From Lachnospiraceae bacterium UBA7480 (GTDB lineage: Bacteria; Bacillota; Clostridia; Lachnospirales; Lachnospiraceae): DNA of 5,777 bases. The DNA lies in contig DLOQ01000057.1 in NCBI GenBank assembly GCA_002479655.1, positions 39,197 through 44,973 on the forward strand. Direction: 5' to 3'. Under the pieces are notes generated by a model. That model was given only the letters and a program-made list of their open reading frames with translations. It was not told the DNA's origin and did no database searches. The translations under genes and the position numbers were made by a program. Positions 1 through 5,102 of the stretch are shown piece by piece (within the stretch, counting starts at the first letter, position 1; each line of letters opens with the position of its first letter).

Positions 1-346
1 AATCATATCTGCCATCAGCCACCAAATACTTAATAGCAGCTCTTACTTTAGGACATTCCTGAATTTCATCAAAAATAAGCAGAGTTTCTTCAGGAATTAT
101 CTTTTGTTCAAAATATTCTTCCAACAAACGGATTATCCGGTCGGGATTTAATTCCCCATCAAAATAGCCGGCAACTATCTTCATTCTTTCAAAGTTGATA
201 TAAACTGTATTTTTATAATACCTGTCGCCAAATTCCCGAAGGATATAGGTTTTCCCGACCTGTCGTACTCCATATAGCAACAGCGACATTCTGTTTTTTT
301 GCATATTTTTCCATGCAATAAGTTCCTGCATAATATTTCTTTCCAT
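1..346 (-). CDS. AAA-family ATPase of the DUF4143 (AAA_14) type, 3' end missing
   Basis: This is the N-terminal part (115 codons) of a P-loop ATPase that continues beyond the left edge. The visible residues carry a Walker A motif GVRQVGKT (residues 26-33, Lys32) and a Walker B segment LLIFDEIQE (89-97, Asp93-Glu94). The spelling G-x-R-Q-x-G-K-T soon after an N-terminal MERNIMQELIAWK is characteristic of the large DUF4143 ATPase family. In that family an AAA_14 domain is followed by a DUF4143 domain and a nuclease-like tail, and the cellular role is poorly defined. I place the start at 346 because the protein then begins as family members usually do, and because AAAGGA lies 12 nt upstream (359-364). 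An in-frame ATG at 367 would add seven residues but has no convincing ribosome site. The gene has its own promoter and is divergent from the response regulator. The C-terminal domain cannot be checked here. Confidence 0.88.
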   Translation of the reverse strand, partial: MERNIMQELIAWKNMQKNRMSLLLYGVRQVGKTYILREFGDRYYKNTVYINFERMKIVAGYFDGELNPDRIIRLLEEYFEQKIIPEETLLIFDEIQECPKVRAAIKYLVADGRYD

Positions 347-424
347 ATTGCGACCATATCCTTTCATATATATGTTCTTTAAAAATCGCTTCGATATAAC
401 AACGAATAATATATCTTTTTAATT

Positions 425-453
425 ATTTTAACTCTATTATGATATTTTATCAA
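425..453 (-). promoter_or_regulatory. Sigma-A-type promoter of the ATPase gene
   Basis: On the minus strand a TTGATA -35 box (453-448) is followed by exactly 17 bp and a TAAAAT -10 box (430-425), in AT-rich DNA. Transcription would start near 418, giving a leader of about 70 nt before the ATPase start at 346. The two 18-bp boxes at 458-475 and 490-507 lie immediately upstream of this -35. The call rests on box match and spacing only. Confidence 0.6.
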
Positions 454-457
454 GAAA

Positions 458-507
458 AATCACTCAAGAATGATTTTTTCTTAAAAATAAATCACTCAAA
501 AATGACT
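458..507. repeat. Two direct copies of an imperfect 18-bp palindrome upstream of the ATPase promoter
   Basis: Copy 1 (458-475) reads AATCACTCAAGAATGATT and copy 2 (490-507) reads AATCACTCAAAAATGACT, so 16 of 18 bases are identical. Each copy is an imperfect inverted repeat with 7-bp arms around a 4-bp centre: copy 1 has one mismatched pair, copy 2 has two. The copies start 32 bp apart, about three helical turns, and the nearer one ends 5 bp from the -35 box. The arrangement suggests two sites on one face of the helix for a dimeric regulator of the ATPase gene. The binding protein is unknown. Confidence 0.6.
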
Positions 508-528
508 TTTTTAAATGAGAGAATATTT

Positions 529-544
529 TTGCGGATATCCGCAA
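529..544. promoter_or_regulatory. Perfect 16-bp palindrome, possible operator
   Basis: TTGCGGATATCCGCAA is fully self-complementary and more GC-rich in its core than the surrounding AT-rich DNA. It lies between the ATPase promoter boxes and the 20-bp phased repeat region. It could be a dimeric regulator site or the inner boundary of the element remnant at 541-721. With no loop and no T-run it is not a terminator. No function can be assigned from sequence alone. Confidence 0.4.
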
Positions 545-721
545 TTTTAATTCGAGTTGAAAATTAAAAATGTCCGCGGCTGTGATTTTAATGTGTTGAA
601 GGTCGCTTTCAAAATGTGAATCTCGATTACAAAACGGGAATCTCGGACTGCAATCGACCGATTTTAATGCGATATGGTGATTTCATAGTCATTTAGTGTT
701 AAAAATAGTCATTTCGTGACA
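541..721 (-). repeat. 20-bp phased degenerate repeat array, possible IS21-type element end
   Basis: Read on the minus strand from 720 downwards, this stretch divides into nine consecutive 20-bp units whose starts resemble one another. Examples are GTCACGAAATGACTATTTTT (720-701), AACACTAAATGACTATGAAA (700-681), TTCCCGTTTTGTAATCGAGA (640-621), TTCACATTTTGAAAGCGACC (620-601) and TTCAACACATTAAAATCACA (600-581). The unit starting at 660 and the one starting at 580 are poor matches. Neighbouring units are most alike in pairs (720/700 and 640/620). The minus-strand edge begins TGT at 721. IS21-family elements begin with TG and carry several tandem copies of a motif of roughly 20 bp inside each end, where the transposase IstA binds. 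I therefore infer a left-over IS21-type end. No istA or istB and no second end are visible, and I found no target duplication. A multi-site regulatory array remains possible. Confidence 0.45.
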
Positions 722-727
722 TTCCCA

Positions 728-757
728 TGGATTAAATCAAAAGTCTGCCGATAAAAT
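728..757 (+). promoter_or_regulatory. Candidate promoter of the response regulator gene, weak -35
   Basis: A TAAAAT -10 box lies at 752-757. At 18 bp spacing the -35 position holds TGGATT (728-733), a poor match to TTGACA. Transcription would start near 764, leaving a very short leader before the ATG at 783. A good -10 with a weak -35 is typical of activated promoters, and the direct repeat at 685-718 ends 9 bp upstream of the -35. The promoter is inferred. Confidence 0.35.
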
Positions 758-782
758 ATATGAGGGAAAGGTGGTAAAACAG

Positions 783-1493
783 ATGTTAGTTGCTGTGTGT
801 GATGACTGCGTCAAGGATAGACAGCAAGTGCGGGAACTGATAGAACAGTATGATCAGATAAAAGGAATCGGCATTACAATTGAAGAATATACATCCGGCG
901 TGGAGTTGTGCCGGGATATGGGAAGGCTTTCCGACTTTGCAATTATATTTATAGATATCAATATGGATCAGGTGGACGGTCTTCAGACAGTAAGGAAGAT
1001 CAAAGATATCTATCAGGAGCTTCCGATTGTCATTGTTACAGCATTGCTTAATTATGCATTGGAGGGATATCGTGTGGACGCTGCCCGTTTTTTGGCAAAG
1101 GAAAACTTAGAAACGACGCTGTCGGAATGTCTGGATGAGATCATAGATAAGCTGAACCGGAAAAATGAGAAGATCACGTATTCCTTTGTGGAAGGGACAA
1201 TTGCCTTGGAGGTTCAGCGGATCATCTATATCGAGACAGAACGGCATAAGAATGTATTTTATACGGCAAATGAGGAATATGGTCTTTATAAGAAATTGAG
1301 CGAGATCGAAAAGGATCTGATCCCTTATGGTTTTGTACGGGTACATCAGAGTTTTTTGGTAAATATGCGGTATGTGGAGCGCATCAGCAGTTATATATGC
1401 CGCCTTACAACAGGCAAAGAGATCTCGGTGCCAAAGTCAAGATACCAGAAGGTGAAGCAGGATTATGCGGCGTATAAGGCTGCGGTCACATAA
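783..1493 (+). CDS. LytTR-family response regulator
   Basis: A 236-residue two-domain response regulator. The receiver domain (about 1-120) has the acidic pair Asp7-Asp8, the phospho-acceptor Asp58 in IIFIDINM, the switch Thr86 in VIVTA, and Lys106. The C-terminal domain (about 131-231) is a LytTR DNA-binding domain, with the family's IIYIETERHKNVFYT strand, the FVRVHQSFLVNMRYV segment and the closing EISVPKSRY. Such proteins (AgrA, LytR, VirR types) bind pairs of direct repeats and usually control peptide signalling, adhesion, bacteriocin or cell-envelope genes. I chose ATG 783 because AAAGGTGG lies 8 nt upstream and because MLVAVCDD is the normal receiver start. A GTG at 771 would add four residues. 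No histidine kinase gene is adjacent, so the sensor is elsewhere or absent. The gene is probably cotranscribed with the next one, 39 bp downstream. The target is unknown. Confidence 0.9.
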   Translation: MLVAVCDDCVKDRQQVRELIEQYDQIKGIGITIEEYTSGVELCRDMGRLSDFAIIFIDINMDQVDGLQTVRKIKDIYQELPIVIVTALLNYALEGYRVDAARFLAKENLETTLSECLDEIIDKLNRKNEKITYSFVEGTIALEVQRIIYIETERHKNVFYTANEEYGLYKKLSEIEKDLIPYGFVRVHQSFLVNMRYVERISSYICRLTTGKEISVPKSRYQKVKQDYAAYKAAVT

Positions 1494-1532
1494 AATGCTT
1501 AAGTGAGTAAAAATAGAAAGGGGTCAAAAAAT

Positions 1533-2192
1533 ATGAGAGTTACTAACCAGATGTTAAATGAATCGGCAAGAAAGGCGGGTATGCCGGTCAATGGTCACAG
1601 CCTGCTGGATTATGTGAATGGCGGCGACAGCAGTAGCAAGATCTCAGAGAAGCTGATGGCAAATAAGGGACTGAGTAAAACAGAAAAGACAAAATATGAA
1701 AAACAGGAAAAGGCGGCGGAAGAACTTGATACGATAGCACAAAAGCTGTCTGCATCAGGAAAAGACAGTATTTGGGAAAAGGTCAGGGAATCCGGCGATA
1801 CTACGGAGATCACGAAAAAGGCGCAGGAGCTGGTAGAAAAGTATAATAAGCTTTTAGAAAGCATGAAGGATGCTTCCGGCGCATTGAATGAATTTTACAA
1901 AAAAAGCTTAAAAGACCTTCCTGCCCAGCATACGGAAGCTCTGGCGGAGATCGGAATCACAGCGAAGAAAGACGGTAGTCTGGAGATCGATCAGGAGAAG
2001 CTTAAAGGCGCGTCGTTGGAACAACTGGAAAAAACATTTGGAAAAGACGGCTCTCTGACACCCAGAATTTCCTATGTTTCTTCCAGAATAGCGGACAACG
2101 CGGGCGCAAATCTGGAAAATCTGTCCGGCAGTTATCTGCCTGACGGCAATACAACCAGCAGTCATCTGAACAAATATGATTTCTGGGGATAA
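1533..2192 (+). CDS. Uncharacterised helical protein with a FlgL-like N-terminus
   Basis: I do not recognise this 219-residue protein. It has no signal peptide, no membrane segment and no cysteine. It is rich in Lys, Glu, Ser and Ala, with long helix- or coiled-coil-prone stretches at about 35-120. The first residues, MRVTNQML, closely match the start typical of the flagellar hook-filament protein FlgL. The C-terminal third (an LEKTFGKDGSLTPRISYV segment, then Asn/Ser/Gly-rich sequence) recalls flagellar cap or flagellin-type proteins. It ends in the aromatic tail KYDFWG. Similarity to flagellar axial proteins is an inference from short stretches, and the length is well below true FlgL. ATG 1533 is chosen because GAAAGGGG (1516-1523) lies 9 nt upstream; the in-frame GTG at 1503 has no such site. 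The gene lies 39 bp after the LytTR regulator, so it may be cotranscribed with it and be its partner or output. Confidence 0.75.
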   Translation: MRVTNQMLNESARKAGMPVNGHSLLDYVNGGDSSSKISEKLMANKGLSKTEKTKYEKQEKAAEELDTIAQKLSASGKDSIWEKVRESGDTTEITKKAQELVEKYNKLLESMKDASGALNEFYKKSLKDLPAQHTEALAEIGITAKKDGSLEIDQEKLKGASLEQLEKTFGKDGSLTPRISYVSSRIADNAGANLENLSGSYLPDGNTTSSHLNKYDFWG

Positions 2193-2204
2193 TTACTACA
2201 TGAA

Positions 2205-2256
2205 AAGACAGCCATTTGAAAGTGAGGTGTGTATCGACTTCCATAATGGCTGCCTT
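2205..2256. terminator. Imperfect hairpin between convergent genes, possible bidirectional terminator
   Basis: CAGCCATT (2209-2216) pairs perfectly with AATGGCTG (2245-2252). The stem extends outward through AAG/CTT after one mismatch. It extends inward by pairing GAAAGT with ACTTCC, with a bulge and one mismatch, leaving a loop of about 13 nt. It starts 13 bp after the stop of the helical protein and ends 26 bp before the stop of the convergent membrane protein gene. The U-tract is weak on both strands (CTTATTT on plus, CTTTTC on minus), so termination efficiency is uncertain. Confidence 0.5.
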
Positions 2257-2281
2257 ATTTAATTGCAGTGCAAAATTTTAC

Positions 2282-3463
2282 TCAATAAATGGTTTGTGCC
2301 ATTGACTCTTTGGGAAGATACTGACTACAGATACGGTCTTCCGGCTTTTCATCAACCAGATAAAGCACCAAAAGGAAGATCCACTCTAAGGGCTTCATGC
2401 TTAGATAAACTATATCTGCAGCCCATGCATGATTGATATGTCTGGATATGGGATATCCATAGGTATCGTAAAAGGTTCTGACTGCCTTATGAAAGCGAGG
2501 AGTCTTTTCCATAATAAGCTGTTCAAAAGCATTTGCTACACAAAGTTGTCTGTTTACCACTATTTTTTCTCCCTTTCGGATTCCATACCGGATGGGCTTT
2601 ACCAACTTCCTATGCCCACGCAGGGAAACAGTGCACAAATAGTGCGTGTCATAAGCTACCGGCGGCGGTGCGATTTCTTTGGATAAAACCCAGTCGCTTG
2701 TTTTCGTGAACGCCAGAATAATAGCATCCGGCTGTTGTCCAAACAGGCACAGGAGCATGACTAGGATTCCCAATATGGGAAGCAGGGCAACCACTGCCGC
2801 CCAAAACAGATTGGCGCCCTTTAATAACCATAAGTTTATTTTCTGCAAAGTGGCATTTTTATAATGAATACTTTCCTGCTTCCCGGCCTTTTCCTTTACT
2901 AACCTGACCATCAGAAGAATGGCATGTATCAGATAAAAGAATGGCACAACGCACAGACATAGGCAGACAATAATATCATAACTGCCAAGATATATTCCTA
3001 TTCCTTCCGGACATGCCCCGCAAAGCAGCTGGAATATCCACGCAAGACTCAATCCACATCCTATATATACACCTCCTAACAGAATTACCTCCAATAGAGG
3101 AGGCAGCGCCCTTCTGGTAAATTTTAGAAGAAAATAGCTAAAAAATCCCCACAGAGCAAATAGAATAATGGAAATCATGTGCTCATTGCTGAAAGGCTCA
3201 TGTGCGTTCGCAATTCCATAGATGTTCAAGGGCTGCTGATAATCCGGCAGATCCCAAAAAGTATAGACTAGCGCCATTTCAATGCATCCAATGGAAAATG
3301 CGATCACTTCAAAGATAGGTTTTTTCTTTTTCCGAACCAAAAAGACGATATCCAGCACAATCAAAATAAACGGAGCCAGCAATATCATACCAAATAAAAT
3401 GTCATTATTCATTTGAAATAAAAAGTTCCAAATGTCCCAAATGTTATCCTTTATATCAACCAT
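2282..3463 (-). CDS. Polytopic membrane protein with conserved cytosolic segment (possibly DUF6688)
   Basis: A 393-residue integral membrane protein. Hydrophobic segments lie near residues 22-43, 50-70, 96-114, 121-148, 162-188 and 213-241, with a further one near 357-371. The positive clusters RKKKK (44-48) and VRLVKEKAGK are consistent with cytosolic loops. Between segments six and seven is a soluble region (about 242-355). It contains TSDWVL, EIAPPPVAYDTHYLCTV, GHRKLVKPIRYG, VNRQLCVANAFEQLI and a Cys at 277 and 308, and it looks far more constrained than the rest. It resembles the uncharacterised DUF6688 family as I remember it, but that needs a profile search. The function is unknown. The start at 3463 is supported by AGGAG six nt upstream; an ORF extension to 3496 has no comparable site. 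The gene stands alone, divergent from the lipoprotein and convergent with the helical-protein gene. Confidence 0.85.
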   Translation of the reverse strand: MVDIKDNIWDIWNFLFQMNNDILFGMILLAPFILIVLDIVFLVRKKKKPIFEVIAFSIGCIEMALVYTFWDLPDYQQPLNIYGIANAHEPFSNEHMISIILFALWGFFSYFLLKFTRRALPPLLEVILLGGVYIGCGLSLAWIFQLLCGACPEGIGIYLGSYDIIVCLCLCVVPFFYLIHAILLMVRLVKEKAGKQESIHYKNATLQKINLWLLKGANLFWAAVVALLPILGILVMLLCLFGQQPDAIILAFTKTSDWVLSKEIAPPPVAYDTHYLCTVSLRGHRKLVKPIRYGIRKGEKIVVNRQLCVANAFEQLIMEKTPRFHKAVRTFYDTYGYPISRHINHAWAADIVYLSMKPLEWIFLLVLYLVDEKPEDRICSQYLPKESMAQTIY

Positions 3464-3505
3464 ATTTTTCTCCTCGCAAAAAAATAATCTGATCATCCGC
3501 TATTC

Positions 3506-3534
3506 TTGTAAAATTTTGCCCGATACTATATAAT
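3506..3534 (+). promoter_or_regulatory. Near-consensus promoter of the lipoprotein gene
   Basis: A TTGTAA -35 box (3506-3511) and a perfect TATAAT -10 box (3529-3534) are separated by 17 bp. The predicted start point near 3541 gives a leader of about 100 nt before the lipoprotein ATG at 3640. The promoter lies inside the 176-bp gap between divergent genes, so it must also overlap the region controlling the membrane protein gene, for which I see no comparably clear promoter. Confidence 0.65.
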
Positions 3535-3604
3535 GAATAAAGGTTGTAAATTATTTCGCAATCATCAATGAAAATGCTTAAAGACACCATTATGCTAAAA
3601 AGAG

Positions 3605-3625
3605 GCGCTGCATGGAAAGCAGCGC
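3605..3625 (-). terminator. GC-rich hairpin with a minus-strand T-run inside the lipoprotein leader
   Basis: GCGCTGC (3605-3611) and GCAGCGC (3619-3625) are perfect 7-bp arms around a 7-nt loop. On the minus strand the stem is followed by CTCTTTTTAG, the layout of an intrinsic terminator, whereas on the plus strand it is followed by GGAAATGGGG with no T-run. It would stop minus-strand transcription coming through the lipoprotein gene towards the membrane protein gene. In the plus-strand mRNA it folds 14 nt before the ATG at 3640, so it could also affect translation. Confidence 0.5.
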
Positions 3626-3639
3626 GGAAATGGGGAAAA

Positions 3640-4311
3640 ATGAAAAACAAGAAACATAAGATTTTTTTGGGTATAATGCTTCTTCTGCTTGCCGTAGGCT
3701 GTGGAAAAAAAGGCAGTACGATCTCGGAGAATATGGCGCTTGGAGATACAAACAATGTTGTCATAGATTTAACAGGGAGTATATCAGGGGATATGGCAGG
3801 CGCGCCGTCACAGAATGGCGTTGACGATCTTTTGGGAAGTGTTTCGCCGGATGCTTCCGCGAATATGACAGGCGTGTCATCCGATAATATTTCAGATAAT
3901 GCCCTTAATGTTCCGGAAAGCAGTATGGATCAATCGGTTAATTCGATTTCTTCCAATGAGCTTTTTTCGGAATTAGGTACACGTTCTAATTGTATTTATG
4001 TTGCGAATATGAGCGGAAAGGATATTGCCGTCCTAACGTTTACATTTTCCGCGGGAGAAGTGCCGGGCAGAGAGATTCTTGGCGGGGAAGTGTTAAAGGA
4101 CGGAGAACTTTTTACTTATGCGGCAACGGATATCAATGCTTTGCAGGAAGCAACCGGACTGAAGCTGACTGTGACGGCGACTGCAAAGGATGATACGGTA
4201 ATGTCTTTTCCGGAGGTGCGTGTGATCAATCCGTCAGGCTGTACCGTGGTTTTAAGCCGTGGGAAATCTACCAGCGAGAATCAGGCGGGATATGAAGTAT
4301 ATATTGAGTAA
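3640..4311 (+). CDS. Putative secreted lipoprotein of unknown function
   Basis: A 223-residue lipoprotein. The first 20 residues form a signal peptide: a basic KNKKHK n-region, the hydrophobic core IFLGIMLLLLAVG, and the lipobox AVGC with Cys21 as the lipidated residue. Residues 22-110 are a low-complexity linker rich in Ser, Asn, Asp, Gly and Met. A compact beta-rich domain (about 117-207) follows, with CIYVANMSGKDIAVL, an ILGGEVLKDGE turn and a closing CTVVLSRG; Cys118 and Cys201 could form a disulfide. The domain resembles small 'N-x-(T/S)-G-x-D-I' beta-sandwich modules found in clostridial surface proteins, with no known activity. I chose ATG 3640 because it gives a standard signal peptide; GGGG lies only 4 nt upstream, so the ribosome site is poor. 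In-frame ATGs at 3568, 3574 and 3592 would give an unusually long n-region and have no better site. The gene is monocistronic, with its own promoter. Confidence 0.8.
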   Translation: MKNKKHKIFLGIMLLLLAVGCGKKGSTISENMALGDTNNVVIDLTGSISGDMAGAPSQNGVDDLLGSVSPDASANMTGVSSDNISDNALNVPESSMDQSVNSISSNELFSELGTRSNCIYVANMSGKDIAVLTFTFSAGEVPGREILGGEVLKDGELFTYAATDINALQEATGLKLTVTATAKDDTVMSFPEVRVINPSGCTVVLSRGKSTSENQAGYEVYIE

Positions 4312-4376
4312 TGTTTATTAAGCGAAGCAAATATTTAAGATTTTTTTAATTATCCTTTATAATCATTGTAACCATA

Positions 4377-4405
4377 TAGTAAATAATCATGTCCTTTGAT
4401 ATAAT
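4377..4405 (+). promoter_or_regulatory. Extended -10 promoter of the VanZ-like gene
   Basis: TGATATAAT (4397-4405) is a perfect extended -10 element. At 17 bp spacing the -35 position holds TAGTAA (4377-4382), which is weak and which an extended -10 can offset. Transcription would start near 4412, 35 nt before the ATG. A second TATAAT at 4358-4363 has an even poorer -35 and may be a minor promoter. The rest of the 4312-4446 gap is AT-rich; I see no convincing terminator for the lipoprotein gene. Confidence 0.5.
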
Positions 4406-4446
4406 AAGCCGAAAATTACAGGTTTTAAGAAAGGTGTGATTATTTT

Positions 4447-5082
4447 ATGGTTCGGCTGTTTATTATTGGGGTAGATTGCTTTCCGATATGGCTTCTTGTG
4501 ATTCCGGTTATTGCTATCCTGCAATATTTTGTATTCAGACAGCGCGGCTTTGGAAAGTTCCTTATGGCGTTGGTTTTTGCGTTTTATCTGATCGGCGTCT
4601 TTTTCGTGACGGGTATTCCTACGTTTGATTCTTTGAGAATAGAATTTCATTTTCAATGGATCCCGCTGATAGATATTGTAAATGATCCTGTGGGATATCT
4701 TAAAAATACGGCGCTGAATATTATTTTATTTATACCATTGGGATTTTTGCTGCCAGCCGTCTGGAAGGAGTACCGTTCTTTTAAAACAACGCTTTTATCG
4801 GGTTTTGCGTTATCATTATTGATAGAGATATTACAGATTTTTACCTTCCGGCTGACGGATGTTGATGATCTGATTACGAATACGATAGGAACTGTCGCGG
4901 GATATTATTTATGGAAGATGGCGGCGAAAAGGATCGTGAAACAGTCGTCGGAGGAAGACGAAGAGAAGAAAAGATCCGGAAGATATGAACCGATCATTAT
5001 TTTAGCGGTTATGTTCCTGATTCACTTTTTCTTAAAGCCTCTGGTATTAAATGTCGTATGGGATCTTGTCTTGGGTTATTAA
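4447..5082 (+). CDS. VanZ-like family membrane protein
   Basis: A 211-residue membrane protein of the VanZ-like family. Hydrophobic segments lie near 12-30, 36-55, 87-104, 114-132, 142-158 and 182-200. The family signatures are NIILFIPLGFLLP (91-103), LLIEILQIF (124-132) and the acidic FRLTDVDDLITNTIGTVAGYY (134-154). VanZ itself gives low-level teicoplanin resistance; most chromosomal homologues have no known role, so no resistance phenotype should be assumed. After the VanZ core there is a strongly charged loop (about 161-181, rich in Glu, Lys and Arg) and one additional C-terminal membrane segment, which the shortest family members lack. The start is supported by AAAGGTG 10 nt upstream and an extended -10 promoter. 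The cupin gene begins 20 bp after its stop, so the two are probably cotranscribed. Confidence 0.88.
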   Translation: MVRLFIIGVDCFPIWLLVIPVIAILQYFVFRQRGFGKFLMALVFAFYLIGVFFVTGIPTFDSLRIEFHFQWIPLIDIVNDPVGYLKNTALNIILFIPLGFLLPAVWKEYRSFKTTLLSGFALSLLIEILQIFTFRLTDVDDLITNTIGTVAGYYLWKMAAKRIVKQSSEEDEEKKRSGRYEPIIILAVMFLIHFFLKPLVLNVVWDLVLGY

Positions 5083-5102
5083 ATAAAAAAGGAGAAGCAG
5101 TC

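Noticed and set aside
458..507. The two 18-bp boxes as a short CRISPR array
   Set aside because: There are only two copies with a 14-bp gap, too short for a spacer, and no cas genes. They abut a promoter instead.
571..721. A complete 151-bp miniature element with TGTC at both ends
   Set aside because: Only four terminal bases match between 571 and the complement of 721, and no flanking target duplication is visible.
1107..1346. Minus-strand open frame of 79 codons inside the response regulator gene
   Set aside because: It lies wholly opposite a clear LytTR gene, has no ribosome site, and its translation shows no recognisable domain.
1610..2244. Three overlapping minus-strand frames opposite the helical-protein gene
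   Set aside because: The plus frame has a good ribosome site and coherent helical composition. The minus frames are Ser/Phe/Cys-rich, as expected of antisense to Lys/Glu-rich coding DNA.
2429..2864. Plus-strand frames opposite the membrane protein gene
   Set aside because: They are antisense to a long gene with regular membrane segments, and have no ribosome site or recognisable domain.
3568..3639. Longer N-terminus for the lipoprotein from ATG 3568, 3574 or 3592
   Set aside because: None has a ribosome site, and each would put 16-24 extra residues before the signal peptide. ATG 3640 gives a standard lipoprotein signal.
3456..3764. Minus-strand 102-codon frame across the divergent promoter region
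   Set aside because: It covers the near-consensus plus-strand promoter and the hairpin, overlaps two better-supported genes, and its translation looks like random AT-rich sequence.
4312..4360. Intrinsic terminator after the lipoprotein gene at the T-run near 4341-4347
   Set aside because: There is a run of seven T, but I could not build a convincing GC-containing stem immediately before it.
4387..4656. Minus-strand 89-codon frame at the start of the VanZ-like gene
   Set aside because: It overlaps the extended -10 promoter and the start of a clear gene, and its Lys/Arg/Asn-rich composition is an antisense artefact.
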